Below are positions 24,987 through 34,187 of a stretch of DNA of 64,000 nucleotides, in pieces. The notes beneath the pieces were generated by a model. It was not told the origin of the DNA and did no database searches. It was given only the letters and a program-made list of their open reading frames with translations. How positions within the stretch are numbered: the first letter of the stretch is position 1; each line of letters begins with the position of its first letter. The stretch is from contig CAWHQR010000002.1 in the NCBI GenBank assembly GCA_963831605.1, forward strand, positions 558,001 through 622,000, read 5' to 3'. The stretch is from DASUPK01 sp963831605 (GTDB taxonomy: Bacteria; Actinomycetota; Thermoleophilia; Solirubrobacterales; 70-9). A program made the translations under genes and the position numbers.

Positions 24987-25563
24987 GCCCGCAATCGCCG
25001 AGGGCCCCGACGGCAGGGCGCGCTGCTGGTGGAGCGTCGGCACTCCCGACTACATCGACTACCACGACTCCGAATGGGGTCGGCCCCTCCACGGCGAGTC
25101 CGAGCTGTATCAGCGGCTGGTGCTGGAGGCCTTCCAGTCAGGGCTCTCGTGGCTCACGATCCTGCGCAAGCGCGAGAACTTCCGACGTGCCTTCGACTCC
25201 TTCGACATCGAGAAGGTCGCCGGCTACGGCAAGGGCGACATCGACCGCCTGCTCTCGGACGAGGGCATCGTGCGGAATCGCAGGAAGATCGAGGCGGCGA
25301 TCGCGAACGCCCGGGCCGCACGCGAGCTGCATGCCGCAGGCGAGAGCCTCGACGAGCTGATCTGGAGCTTCGCGCCCGATCCCGGGACGCGGCCGGTCCC
25401 CAGGGCCCGCGAGGACATCCCGGCGATCACCCCCGAGTCCACCGCGCTGGCCAAGGAGCTGAAGCGACGCGGCTTTGCCTTCGTCGGACCAACCACCGCC
25501 TACGCGACCATGCAGGCCGCCGGGCTGGTCAACGATCACCTCGCCGGCTGCGCTTTTCGCTAA
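24976..25563 (+). CDS. tag: DNA-3-methyladenine glycosylase I (Tag)
   Basis: Tag removes 3-methyladenine from alkylated DNA. The 195-residue protein has the N-terminal zinc-ligand motif RCWW (Cys), YHDSEWGRPLHGE, EAFQSGLSWLTILRKRENFR, the IVRNRRKIEAAI helix, and the C-terminal FVGPTTAYATMQAAGLVNDH with the His ligand near CAF. The ATG at 24976 lies inside the haemoglobin gene's last codons (11-base overlap). With the Ada-domain protein at 13238 it indicates more than one defence against DNA methylation. Confidence 0.94.
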   Translation: MTPEPAIAEGPDGRARCWWSVGTPDYIDYHDSEWGRPLHGESELYQRLVLEAFQSGLSWLTILRKRENFRRAFDSFDIEKVAGYGKGDIDRLLSDEGIVRNRRKIEAAIANARAARELHAAGESLDELIWSFAPDPGTRPVPRAREDIPAITPESTALAKELKRRGFAFVGPTTAYATMQAAGLVNDHLAGCAFR

Positions 25564-25645
25564 CACACGTCGACGTTCGCCGTGGGTTCCCTTTTGCTGC
25601 AACGGGTCGTTCAGGGGGGCCTCATGACTGGCGACGACCCCGCTC

Positions 25646-26146
25646 ATGCGCCAAGATGCTCGAACCGCCGTGGACGAGACCGCACGCAGAGGAAATTACG
25701 AATCGGGCGCCGACTACGTGCTCGAGTACGGAGAGCTCCGGTTCTCCTTCAACGAGCGCGACTTCGCCCAGCGAGTCGAGCAGGCGGCGGTGAAACTCGA
25801 CTTCGTGCGCCAGGGGCTTGACGAGCACGAGCTGGAGGACCTGCTCGAGCTCGCGGTGAACGGTGAGATCCGCGAACCCTGCTCCCCGCTCGGCGGCCAC
25901 GTCAATGAGAACTGGGATGAGCTCGTCGGCCCGTCCAACAAGAGCCTCGTCCACTGGCTCCGCCGCCTCGTCTTCCGCGGCGCCTGGCTCGACCAGCGCG
26001 TCAAGGAGGGCGAGCTCGACATCGTCTTCGACGAGTCGACCCAGACCTTTGGATATGTCCAGCCGGACCGCGACTCCGAGCTGATCGAGCTCTCAGCAGA
26101 GCCCTCGTGGGGCACCGTCGCCTACGGCGGCCGCGACCGCGCCTAG
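25646..26146 (+). CDS. Hypothetical acidic protein, no recognised family
   Basis: The 166-residue frame is rich in Glu, Asp and Leu, has no signal peptide or membrane segment, and appears largely helical: ERDFAQRVEQAAVKLDFVRQG, HELEDLLELAVNGEI. A C-terminal part with FDESTQTFGYVQPDRDSELI may be beta-rich. Codon use resembles its neighbours and no better frame is present on the other strand. It stands alone between tag and the rho-like gene. I cannot assign a function. The ATG at 25646 lacks a clear ribosome-binding site, so the start is uncertain. Confidence 0.6.
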   Translation: MRQDARTAVDETARRGNYESGADYVLEYGELRFSFNERDFAQRVEQAAVKLDFVRQGLDEHELEDLLELAVNGEIREPCSPLGGHVNENWDELVGPSNKSLVHWLRRLVFRGAWLDQRVKEGELDIVFDESTQTFGYVQPDRDSELIELSAEPSWGTVAYGGRDRA

Positions 26147-26253
26147 CGGCCACCAGGCCGCTCCACGTTGGAGCGGAGGGCGAAGCCCGTAGCGACTCAT
26201 GTGAGGCGGCCGCCTGTGGCCGCGGCTTTATGGCGAAGCCGGCTTGGCGCAGC

Positions 26254-27566
26254 CTAGAGCCGGCTGAGCAGCTCCGCGTTGCTCCCCGTGGCGACGATCT
26301 GGTCCGAGAGCGCCTGCGCGGCCTCGTCCGGGGCCATCTCCGCGAGCTCGTCGCGCAGCCGGCGGATCTTGTCCATCTCGTCCGCATCGCGCAGCTGGTC
26401 CTCGCCGGATGCGCGACTGTCGGCGATCACCAGCGCGGGGACGATTCCCTTGGCGGCCAGAGCCTGCATCGAGGCGCAGCAGCAGGTTCTCCGTCGTCTC
26501 GAGCGCCTCGCGCACCTCCGCGCCCCGGTCGTCGGAGTCGAGGACGGTCGCGATCACGGTCAGCGAACCGCTGCCCTCCTCGTCGAGCTCACGGCCGGCG
26601 CCGAAGATCCGCTTGACGCGGGCGGGGTCGCGGTAGCCGAGGGCGAGCCGGCTGAGGGAGTCGATCAGGACCACCACGTCTTCCCCGGCCTCGGCCAGGC
26701 GCTTCGCGTGTCCCATCGCCAGCTCGGCGGCCCGGATCTGGTCGCGGGACTCCTGGTCCGCGGTCGCGGCGAAGATCTCAGCCTGCGGGAGGGCTCGCTC
26801 CCACTGCGGCACCTCCTCGGGACGCTCGTCCGCGAGCAGGACGCAGAGGTGCGCACCGGCATCGGCGATTGCCGCGCCCAGGGCGCGCAGAAGCGTTGTG
26901 CGGCCAGAGCGCGGCTGGGCGAGCACCAGAACCCTCTGCCCGAATGCCAGCGGCCCGAGCAGGTCCACCGCGCGCACGAGGGGGTCGCCGATCGCGTCCG
27001 CGGAGAGCAGCCGGCGGTGGGGCGGCGCCGCGGTCAGATCCTCGAAGTGCTTTCGCTCCCCCTCCGGGCTCTGCCCGTTGACCTTCTCGACGCGTACGAG
27101 CGCCCGGTGCCGCTCCCCGCGGCGCGGCTGCCTGGCGGGACCGCTCACCTGGTCGCCGGGGCGCAGCTCGCAGCGCCGGATCTGGGAGGCGGAGATGTAG
27201 ACGTCTCCCTCGGTCTCGCTCATCCCGCTCAGTCGAAGGAAGCCGTATCCCTGGGGCATCCGGTCGAGGACGCCTGTCACCTCTTCGGAAGCCTCGTCGT
27301 CATCGGAAGCCTCGTCGTCATCAGAAGCCTCGTCCTCGCCGCCGCCGACCTCCTCCGAGAAAGGTCCTCGGTCTCGGCGGCGGCTGCGGGCGCGGCAACC
27401 TCCTTGCGCGATGCCTGTGAGGACGCTTCGACTCGCCTCCGCCATCCTCGATCGCCTCGATCAGCTCGTCACGGGTGAGCATCCGGTAGCGGGGCACGCC
27501 GAGCTCGCGTGCCCGCTCGTGCAGGTCGGCCAGATGCAGGTCCTTGAGGGCCATAGACGCGGGCAT
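26254..27566 (-). CDS. Rho-like transcription termination factor, frame broken at three places and with an altered P-loop
   Basis: The fragments follow Rho order: the N-terminal SAP-like helix pair (ADLHERARELGVPRYRML), an acidic linker, the RNA-binding domain (MPQGYGFLRL, DVYISASQIRRCELRPGD), then the ATPase core (VNGQSPE, LLADERPEEVPQWER, VVVLIDSLSRLAL). Rho normally terminates transcripts as a ring ATPase. The reading frame shifts near 27435, 27356 and 26463. Adding or removing one base at each restores 437 residues. The Walker A lysine is arginine (PRSGRTT instead of PKAGKT), and the SGTR motif with the arginine finger reads DSRASGE. The standard EEFKGTGN segment is also absent. It may be a second, divergent Rho rather than the main one. 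Confidence 0.8.
27287..27340 (-). repeat. 18-bp tandem repeat encoding (DDDEAS)n in the Rho-like linker
   Basis: GGAAGCCTCGTCGTCATC occurs twice in exact tandem (27287-27304 and 27305-27322), and a third, partly changed copy follows to 27340. Read on the minus strand it codes for repeated Asp-Asp-Asp-Glu-Ala-Ser, an acidic linker between the N-terminal and RNA-binding domains. Copy number could vary by slippage without breaking the frame. Confidence 0.8.
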
Positions 27567-27593
27567 GCTAGACGCCTGGATCGGGCGACCGCG

Positions 27594-29270
27594 CTACGCG
27601 GTGAGGACCCTGCCCGGATCCAGGCCCTCGGCTTCGGCGACTGGGCCCCATGCGTCGGCCTCCTCGTCGACGCGGGATGGGCTCCAGCCGAGCTCGGCCC
27701 CGAGTGTTTCTGCGACGGCCCGCACGCGGGCGCCGTCGCGAAGCTCCGAGGCGGCCACCAGGCCGAGCCTCGTGCGCCGCAGCAGCACATCCGCGACCGA
27801 GCGGGCCTGCTCGCGCCTGGCGGCTACAACCACCTCGGCCATCAGGTCCGGATGGCCGGGGACGATCGGGGCGGCCAGCTGCGGGTTCGCCTCGCAGAGG
27901 TCGAGGACCGCGCGCGACGCATGCCCGTAGCGGAAGGCGAGCTGGTCCGTCGCTCCCGCGGGAAGCTCCTCGCTCGTCTCCAGGTCCTCCGGGCGCGCGG
28001 GCATCCCGAGGGGGATGTCGTCGGTACGGGACTCAGCCACGCGTCCATCGCGCTCGACGATCCGGTCGACCACCTCAGCGGCCATCCGGCGGAACGTGGT
28101 CAGCTTGCCTCCCGTGATGGTCAGCATCCCCGAGGAGGTCTCGTACAGCTCGGCCCTGCGCGAGATGTCGACCGACTTCTTCGGGTCGCCGGAGGAGATC
28201 AGCGGCCGGACGCCCGCGTAGGCGCCGGTCAGGTCGCCGAGGTCGACGCTCGTCCCGAAGTACGTGTTGAGCGCGTCGAGCAGGTATTCGACATCGTCGG
28301 CGGCCGGCGGCACCCGGTCGATCTCGCCCTCGTAGTCGTTGTCCGTGGTCCCCACCAGGACCCGCCCGTACCAGGGCAGCGCGAAGATCGTGCGGTCGGC
28401 CCCGGCCGGGACGATGCAGGCGGCGGTGCCGATGTCGAGATCGTCGGTCGAGAGGGTCACATGCGATCCGCGACTCGGCCGGATCTTCGGGATCTCCTCC
28501 TCGGCGAGCAGCTCACCGGGTCTGATCCGATCGGCCCATACCCCCGTCGCGTTGACCACGTTGTCGGCGTGGACCTCGACCCGCTCTCCCGACTCGGCAT
28601 CCGTGAAGGCGACGCCCGTCGCGTGGCCGCCCACCTCGAGGACCTCCGTCACCTCCGCGCCGTTGACGACCACGGCGCCGAAGCGCTCGGCCTCCCCCAG
28701 CACCGTGAGCACGAGCCGCGCATCATCGGTCTGGCAGTCGTAGAACATGTAGGCCGAGCTCGGCTCCATCGGCTCGAGGGCCGGGATCAGCTCGATCGCA
28801 TCCTCGCCCGAGATCGTGCGATGGCGGTCGGGCGCCCAGAACTCGGCCTCGTCGCGGTGCTCGTTGCGCTGGCTTCGCCCCCGGCCGATGCGCGAGGTCG
28901 CCATCACGTCGTACATGTTGAGGCCGAGCCCGAGCGCCCGGCTCTTCCGCTCCCCGCCGAGAGCGGGGACCAGGAACGGCGTCGGATAGACGAGGTGCGG
29001 CGCGAGGCGGACCAGCAACTGGCGCTCGAGGAGCGCCTCTCGGACCAAGCCGAGATCGAAGTTCTGCAGGTAGCGAAGGCCGCCGTGGACCATCTTGGAC
29101 GAGCGGCTCGAGGTGCCCTGCGCGAAATCGCCCCGCTCGACCAGAGCGACCGAGTAGCCGCGGGAGGCGGCATCGAGCGCCACCCCGGCACCGGTGATGC
29201 CGCCTCCCACCACGACGACATCGAACGTGTCCTCCTGCATCGCCGCCGCTGCCTGCCGGCGGGAGATCAT
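27594..29270 (-). CDS. glpD: Aerobic glycerol-3-phosphate dehydrogenase (GlpD)
   Basis: The 558-residue flavoprotein oxidises glycerol-3-phosphate to dihydroxyacetone phosphate and passes electrons to the quinone pool. It has the FAD-binding VVVVGGGITGAGVALDAASRG, SRSSKMVHGGLRYLQ and WYGRVLVGTTDNDYEG. GVRPLISSG, ITGGKLTTFRRMA and a C-terminal helical domain follow. I start at the ATG at 29270, overlapping the nitroreductase stop (ATGA). The longer frame upstream is a shadow. It is transcribed after the nitroreductase. Confidence 0.95.
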   Translation of the reverse strand: MISRRQAAAAMQEDTFDVVVVGGGITGAGVALDAASRGYSVALVERGDFAQGTSSRSSKMVHGGLRYLQNFDLGLVREALLERQLLVRLAPHLVYPTPFLVPALGGERKSRALGLGLNMYDVMATSRIGRGRSQRNEHRDEAEFWAPDRHRTISGEDAIELIPALEPMEPSSAYMFYDCQTDDARLVLTVLGEAERFGAVVVNGAEVTEVLEVGGHATGVAFTDAESGERVEVHADNVVNATGVWADRIRPGELLAEEEIPKIRPSRGSHVTLSTDDLDIGTAACIVPAGADRTIFALPWYGRVLVGTTDNDYEGEIDRVPPAADDVEYLLDALNTYFGTSVDLGDLTGAYAGVRPLISSGDPKKSVDISRRAELYETSSGMLTITGGKLTTFRRMAAEVVDRIVERDGRVAESRTDDIPLGMPARPEDLETSEELPAGATDQLAFRYGHASRAVLDLCEANPQLAAPIVPGHPDLMAEVVVAARREQARSVADVLLRRTRLGLVAASELRDGARVRAVAETLGAELGWSPSRVDEEADAWGPVAEAEGLDPGRVLTA

Positions 29271-29776
29271 TCGAGGAACTCCACGACCTGGTCGGCGGGG
29301 AGCCTCTCCGGAGGCTTCTGTTCCTGAACCGGCGTGCCGAGGTGGATCAGGCCGACGAAGCGCTCGCCCTCGGGCATCCCGACGGCGGCCTGGCCCTCGG
29401 GTGTCCGCAGCACCTCCGGCGTCCGCCAGTAGGTGGCGAGCCCGCGGCCATGCCCTGCCAGCAGCACGATGTAGGCGGCGCAGGCCGTGGCGTGCAGGTC
29501 CTCCTCGTCCTGAATCGGATCCCCGGTGAGCGCGCAGGTGACGACGACGAGCGTCGGGGCACGATCGAGCTTCGAGGCCGACTCGGGCCCCGCAGCCTCC
29601 TTGAGGCGCTGCAGCGCCTCCGTGCCGATCACGCGGAAGCGCCACGGGTTGGTCAGGTTGTGGTTCGGCGCCCAGCGGGCCAGCTCGAGAATCTCCTCGA
29701 GCAGCTCACGGTCGACCGGCTCGGGCCCGTAGGCCTTGTGGGTCCGGCGGGTGCGGATTGCGTTCTCGACTTCCAT
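29267..29776 (-). CDS. Nitroreductase-family FMN protein
   Basis: The 169-residue protein has the family's N-terminal RTRRTHKAYGPEPV (FMN phosphate-binding Arg residues), ARWAPNHNLTNPWRF, a central segment ATACAAYIVLLAGHGRGLAT, and a C-terminal VGLIHLGTP. Nitroreductases use NAD(P)H to reduce nitro groups, quinones or flavins. The small size suits the single-domain subgroup, which acts as a homodimer. It is co-translated with glpD through a four-base overlap. Confidence 0.9.
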   Translation of the reverse strand: MEVENAIRTRRTHKAYGPEPVDRELLEEILELARWAPNHNLTNPWRFRVIGTEALQRLKEAAGPESASKLDRAPTLVVVTCALTGDPIQDEEDLHATACAAYIVLLAGHGRGLATYWRTPEVLRTPEGQAAVGMPEGERFVGLIHLGTPVQEQKPPERLPADQVVEFLE

Positions 29777-29795
29777 ACGAGAAACGTAGCTGTCG

Positions 29796-31667
29796 CTACT
29801 CCGAGGGCAGGCGGCGGCGATAGCGCACCCAGCCCGCCCAGACGATCGCGCCGCCCAGCGCCACGATCCCGAGGCCGATCAGCCAGCCGGGGACTCCCCC
29901 GTCTCCCCCGTCGCCTGAATCGCCCGAGGAGACCGGAGCGATCGGGACCGGCTGCTCCTGCTCGGGCGCCTGGGTCGCGGCGGAGCCCTCCTGCGCGGGC
30001 TTGCCGGCCCCCTTCGACTTGGACCCCGCCGAGCCGCCGCTGGCCGCCCCGGCGGCACTGCCGGAGCCTCCCGTCGCGCCGCTGGCCCCGGAGACGTTCG
30101 ACACCGCCCGCGGCACCGGATTGAGGGGGAAGGCGGCACCGCTCACCGCCATCAGCGCCTGGCCGGTGACCCAGACCGGGGTCTGGTCGCTGGTCGTCGA
30201 GTATCGGTAGTGGCCGTCCCGGGCTTGGGTCGAGGCCAGGTAGCTCAGCGGCGTACCGCCGCTTCGCACGGACGCCGGAGAGATTCCCGCCGCCAGCAGG
30301 CCCTGCGCCGCCCAGGCCGTCGACTGGGCGTTGACGGGGCCGCCCGAGAGCGCGAAGCCGCCACCCGATCGCTGCACGCCGCGCAGATACGAGACCCCGC
30401 GCTGGATGCCGGATCGATTTCCCGCGGCACCCAGTGCCTGCAGGACGGCCCCCGTGCTGTCGGCGTCGCTCGCCGTCTTCGACGCGAACCCCCAGCCGCC
30501 ATCGTCGTTCTCCACGCTGCGCAGCCACGACGCCGAGCGGGAATTGCCCCCCGTCGCCCCGGCGGCCTTCAGCGCGAGGATGCCGAACGCGGTCGGGTTG
30601 ACCTGCTGACCCCACGAGCCGTCGCCGCCGCGGCGGGCGAGCAGCCGGCTGACCAGGTCGCGACCCTGGAAATGGCGGGGATCGAGACCCGCTCCTCGCA
30701 GCAGCAGGATCGTGCGCTCGAGATCGCCGGTCGTGCTGATCTGGCCCATGGTCCCGGCGAGATAGCTGATCGGTGTCGCATCCCCGTGATCCACATCGAG
30801 TGGATTGACCCCGGCGGCCTCGAGGCCGAGCACCGCCCAGCCGGTCATCGCCGGGCTCGAATCCTCACCGCGAGCGAATCCGAAGCCGCCATCGCCGTTC
30901 TGGGAGGCGCGCAGCCACGCGACCGCGGCCGATGAGCCACCGGCGGAGGCGTCCGCTCGCGGGCCACCGACGAGAGCGGGCGTGGCGATCAGCAGGGCGG
31001 CGAGCAGGCAGACTGCGCCCGTCGCCACTCCGCGCGGCGGCCGGCCGTCGGCCCCAGCCGGCTTCCAGGCGAACTCGAAGCGCCTCCGGTAGCGGGTGAG
31101 CATCCTCACCATGGCCGGCCCGGCGACCAGGGCGAGCGCCGCATTGCCGGCGGCGTGCGCGATGTTGAAGGGCAGGCCGCGAGCCGAGATCGCCAGGTAG
31201 CGGTCCAGCGACTGCTCACCGCCGAAGCCGAACATCACCGAGAAGTCGAGCAGCGCCCCGTAGGCGAAGCCGGCGAACGCGCAGACGGCGGCGAGGCTGA
31301 GCCGGCCCATCCGGCGGCCGGTCACCACTGCGAGGAAGGCGCCGAGGATCCCCGTGAGCCCCCAGCCCGCCATCTGCCACGGCGTCCAGGGCCCCTGCCC
31401 GAGCCAGAAGTTGGAGACCAGGCCCGTGAGCGCTCCGACGACGAAGCCCGGCGCGCCCCCAAGCGTGTACCCCGCGATCAGGATGATGTCCGTGCTCGGC
31501 ACCACGTTCGGTATCGGCGAGAAGGCGACGCGACCGGCGACGGAGATCGCGGCCAACGCCGCGACCAGGGCGACGATCTGCGAGGGCGGACGGGATCGCT
31601 CGTACCAGGCAAACCCACCGAGCAGGGTCACGGCGAGCATCGTGATCACGGCCGCCTGCCAGCTCAT
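29796..31667 (-). CDS. ECF transporter S-component fused to a squalene-cyclase-like alpha/alpha-repeat domain
   Basis: Residues ~1-200 form a six-helix S-component with motifs such as NVVPSTDIILIAGYTLGG and GALTGLVSNFWLGQGPWTPW, typical of cobalamin- or coenzyme-type S subunits. After a further membrane helix (~215-235), residues ~240-520 hold repeats of the prenyltransferase/squalene-cyclase type: QNGDGGFGFA, RRGGDGSWGQQ, ENDDGGWGFAS, QRSGGGFALSG. A Ser/Gly/Ala-rich linker, a last membrane helix and a basic end follow (623 residues). The repeat domain should face outside the cell. It is the last gene of a riboswitch-led operon with EcfA, EcfT and two DUF4430 proteins, so it is proposed to bind and import B12. 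No cyclase Asp-rich catalytic motif is seen. Confidence 0.87.
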   Translation of the reverse strand: MSWQAAVITMLAVTLLGGFAWYERSRPPSQIVALVAALAAISVAGRVAFSPIPNVVPSTDIILIAGYTLGGAPGFVVGALTGLVSNFWLGQGPWTPWQMAGWGLTGILGAFLAVVTGRRMGRLSLAAVCAFAGFAYGALLDFSVMFGFGGEQSLDRYLAISARGLPFNIAHAAGNAALALVAGPAMVRMLTRYRRRFEFAWKPAGADGRPPRGVATGAVCLLAALLIATPALVGGPRADASAGGSSAAVAWLRASQNGDGGFGFARGEDSSPAMTGWAVLGLEAAGVNPLDVDHGDATPISYLAGTMGQISTTGDLERTILLLRGAGLDPRHFQGRDLVSRLLARRGGDGSWGQQVNPTAFGILALKAAGATGGNSRSASWLRSVENDDGGWGFASKTASDADSTGAVLQALGAAGNRSGIQRGVSYLRGVQRSGGGFALSGGPVNAQSTAWAAQGLLAAGISPASVRSGGTPLSYLASTQARDGHYRYSTTSDQTPVWVTGQALMAVSGAAFPLNPVPRAVSNVSGASGATGGSGSAAGAASGGSAGSKSKGAGKPAQEGSAATQAPEQEQPVPIAPVSSGDSGDGGDGGVPGWLIGLGIVALGGAIVWAGWVRYRRRLPSE

Positions 31668-33313
31668 CGCTGTCCTCCCGCTCGGGCCGGCGGGCCGGCC
31701 CGCGGCGAAGCTCCGCGCAGGGCAGCGATTCCGTCCTCCACGGTGATCGCGGACCCATCGAGGATCCGAGCGACCTCGCTGGAGAAATACCAGCCCCCCG
31801 CGAGCAGTTCCGCGGCGCTCCCGTCGGCGGCCACCTCTCCGCGCGCGAGCAGGATCACGCGATCGGCGAAGGTCGTGGCGAACTCGACGTCGTGGGTCGC
31901 GATCATCACCGCGGTGCCCGCCTCGGCGAGGCTGCGGCCGAGCTCGGCGAGCTCGGCCTTTCGGGCGCGGTCCATACCCCGGGTCGGCTCGTCGAGCAGC
32001 AGCGCGCCGGGCAGCTCGCCCGCGCCGCTGTCGCGCCCGGCGACGACGATCGCCAGGGCGAGGCGCTGGCGCTCCCCGCCTGAGAGATCGCGCGGATCGG
32101 CGTCGACCATCCCGTCCAGCCCGAAGCGCCGCAGCGCCTCCTCGCCGTCGGGGCTGCGCAGCTCGTCACCGACGCGCTCGTGCACGAACAGGTCACCGGG
32201 CCTCTGCGGCAGGAGCGCCACCCCTGAGGGCGCCTCGACGCGCCCACGTTGCGGCTCGACGAGACCCGTCGCCGCACGAAGGAGCGTGCTCTTCCCCGCC
32301 CCGTTGCTCCCCATCAGCGCGACGCGCTCGCCCCTTGCGATCTCAAGCTCCGCGCCCCGGAGTGCCTCGGTGCGCTCCTCACCCGATCCCAACTCGACCC
32401 AGACGTCGCGGGCGGCGAGCGCGGCAGTCTCCCGGCGCCTCGGACGCGGGGGCGAGGCCTCGGATGCCTTGCCGGTTCCCGCGATCTCGATCCCCGACCG
32501 CATCAGCGCCCTCCGCGCCTCCCGGACGCTCGGCGGCGGTGGCAATCCGACGGCGTCGAGCAACCGCGCTCCGGGCGTGGCCAGCACCTCGTCGTGCTCC
32601 ATCGCCCAGCCGAGGAACTCTCCCGGCGGCCCATCGAAGGCGATCGCGCCATCCTGGAGGGCGATCACGCGATCGGCCGCCGCCAGGCAGCGCTCCAGCC
32701 GGTGCTCGCCGAGCAGCACGGCAACCCCCCACTCCTCGTTCAGGCGTCGCAGCAGGGAGATCAGCTCGTCGCCGGCAACCGGATCGAGCTGAGAGGTCGG
32801 CTCGTCGAGCAGCACCAGCCTTGGCCGGGTGGCGAGGGCGGCCGCCAGCGCGACGCGCTGGAGCTCGCCTCCGGAGAGCGTGTCCGTGGTGCGCTCGAGC
32901 AGGTGGTCGATCGCCAGCGCGAGAGCCACCTCTTCGACCGCCCGTGAGCGCGCGGCGGGCGCCACTCCGCGCAACTCCAGGGGCAGCTCGATCTCGGCCC
33001 GCACCGTGGTGCTGACCACCTGGGTCTCCGGCTCCTGGGCCACCATCCCGACCGCCTCGGCCAGCTCGGCCGGCCCGTGCGAGCGCACGTCCATCCCGGC
33101 AACCTCCAGCTCGCCCTCGATCGCGCCGCCATGGAAGTGCGGTACGAGGCCGCAGCCCGCGCGGAGCAGCGTGGACTTCCCCGACCCCGAGCGGCCGGCG
33201 AGCACAACGAACTCGCCGGGCTCGATGGTCAGCTCGATCGCCCGGAGCGAGTCGGCGCCCGCCTCCGGATAGCGGTAGGAGAGCCCGGTCGCCCGCAGCA
33301 CAGCGTCAGGCAC
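31664..33313 (-). CDS. Double ECF-transporter ATPase (EcfA-EcfA' fusion)
   Basis: One 549-residue chain carries two ABC ATPase domains. The first has Walker A GRSGSGKSTLLRA, signature LSGGELQRVAL and Walker B LVLLDEPTSQLDP. The second has GSNGAGKSTLLRA, LSGGERQRLAL and LLLDEPTRGMD. It energises uptake through the adjacent EcfT and S-component. Both nucleotide sites appear complete, including the Q loops and switch His residues (GEHRLERC, ATHDVEF). The start is GTG 33313, overlapping the ecfT end by eight bases. Its own stop overlaps the S-component ATG. Confidence 0.94.
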   Translation of the reverse strand: MPDAVLRATGLSYRYPEAGADSLRAIELTIEPGEFVVLAGRSGSGKSTLLRAGCGLVPHFHGGAIEGELEVAGMDVRSHGPAELAEAVGMVAQEPETQVVSTTVRAEIELPLELRGVAPAARSRAVEEVALALAIDHLLERTTDTLSGGELQRVALAAALATRPRLVLLDEPTSQLDPVAGDELISLLRRLNEEWGVAVLLGEHRLERCLAAADRVIALQDGAIAFDGPPGEFLGWAMEHDEVLATPGARLLDAVGLPPPPSVREARRALMRSGIEIAGTGKASEASPPRPRRRETAALAARDVWVELGSGEERTEALRGAELEIARGERVALMGSNGAGKSTLLRAATGLVEPQRGRVEAPSGVALLPQRPGDLFVHERVGDELRSPDGEEALRRFGLDGMVDADPRDLSGGERQRLALAIVVAGRDSGAGELPGALLLDEPTRGMDRARKAELAELGRSLAEAGTAVMIATHDVEFATTFADRVILLARGEVAADGSAAELLAGGWYFSSEVARILDGSAITVEDGIAALRGASPRAGPPARAGGQR

Positions 33314-34187
33314 GGGCCCGCCACCTCCTCACCCCGAAGGGGACAGTGGCCAGGACGATCAGAGTGACGCACAGCGCCAGCGTCAGCGGGCCGGTGTCCA
33401 TGGCGATCCGCGGATAGGTGTCGAAGCTGCCCGCTCCCGCGAACCGAGCCGCCAGCCCCGCAGCGAGGATCGCAACTGCCGTCAGATAGAGCGGAAGATC
33501 GTCGCGAGAGCGCTGACGCCGCAGCCGCGGGCGAATCCCGAGCGAATGGCCTCGAAGCTCCAGAGTCGCGGCCACATCGACGGCCCGGTCGAGCGATCCC
33601 TCGACGAGGCGCCGCGCCATCGCCGGTCGGCCGACGGGCTCGGCGCCCGGGCCCCGCAGCGCGATGGCCTCGCGCATCCGCGCCCCGTCCGCCGCCGCCA
33701 GCGGCACCATCCGCGTGACCAACCCGGCCGTCATCGCGGAGCGACGGGCGATGGGCCGGAGCGCGCGCAGCACTCGATCGGGATCCACGCACGCCGAGTA
33801 GACGCCGAAGGCGAGCACGACCGCGACGACGCGCAGCCCGATCGCGGCGCCGGCGGCGAGCGACTCGAGCGTCACGTCGGTGTTCCCGAGCACCGGCAGA
33901 TCCCAGCCGCGGACCAGGATCGTCTCGCCACGGTGAGCGACCAGCGCGTTGACGACGATCATGAAGACCAGCAGGGTCAAGCCGAGGCGAAGGGACGCCC
34001 TCACCGCTCGGCCGGCCCCGGCCGCGATCCCCGCGAGCGCGGTGGCGGCCGTCGCCGCGACCAGCACCAGCGGGCTCGAGTAGATGAATCCGACCAGCGC
34101 CAGTGCGCCGAGGTAGGCCATCGCCGCGCCCGCGTTCGCGCGATGAAGAGGGCTCCGCCCAGGTGTATAGGCGAATGCCGATCTCAC
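33306..34187 (-). CDS. EcfT transmembrane coupling protein
   Basis: The 293-residue protein is the scaffold that links ECF ATPases to the S-component. It begins SAFAYTPGRSPLHRANAGAA, typical of EcfT, and has about six hydrophobic segments. The two coupling-helix motifs, ALRGPGAEP and ELRGHSLG, each hold the short X-R-G signature that contacts the ATPases. GTG 34187 is used because it directly precedes this conserved N-terminus and overlaps the preceding stop (GTGA). Confidence 0.93.
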   Translation of the reverse strand: MRSAFAYTPGRSPLHRANAGAAMAYLGALALVGFIYSSPLVLVAATAATALAGIAAGAGRAVRASLRLGLTLLVFMIVVNALVAHRGETILVRGWDLPVLGNTDVTLESLAAGAAIGLRVVAVVLAFGVYSACVDPDRVLRALRPIARRSAMTAGLVTRMVPLAAADGARMREAIALRGPGAEPVGRPAMARRLVEGSLDRAVDVAATLELRGHSLGIRPRLRRQRSRDDLPLYLTAVAILAAGLAARFAGAGSFDTYPRIAMDTGPLTLALCVTLIVLATVPFGVRRWRARA

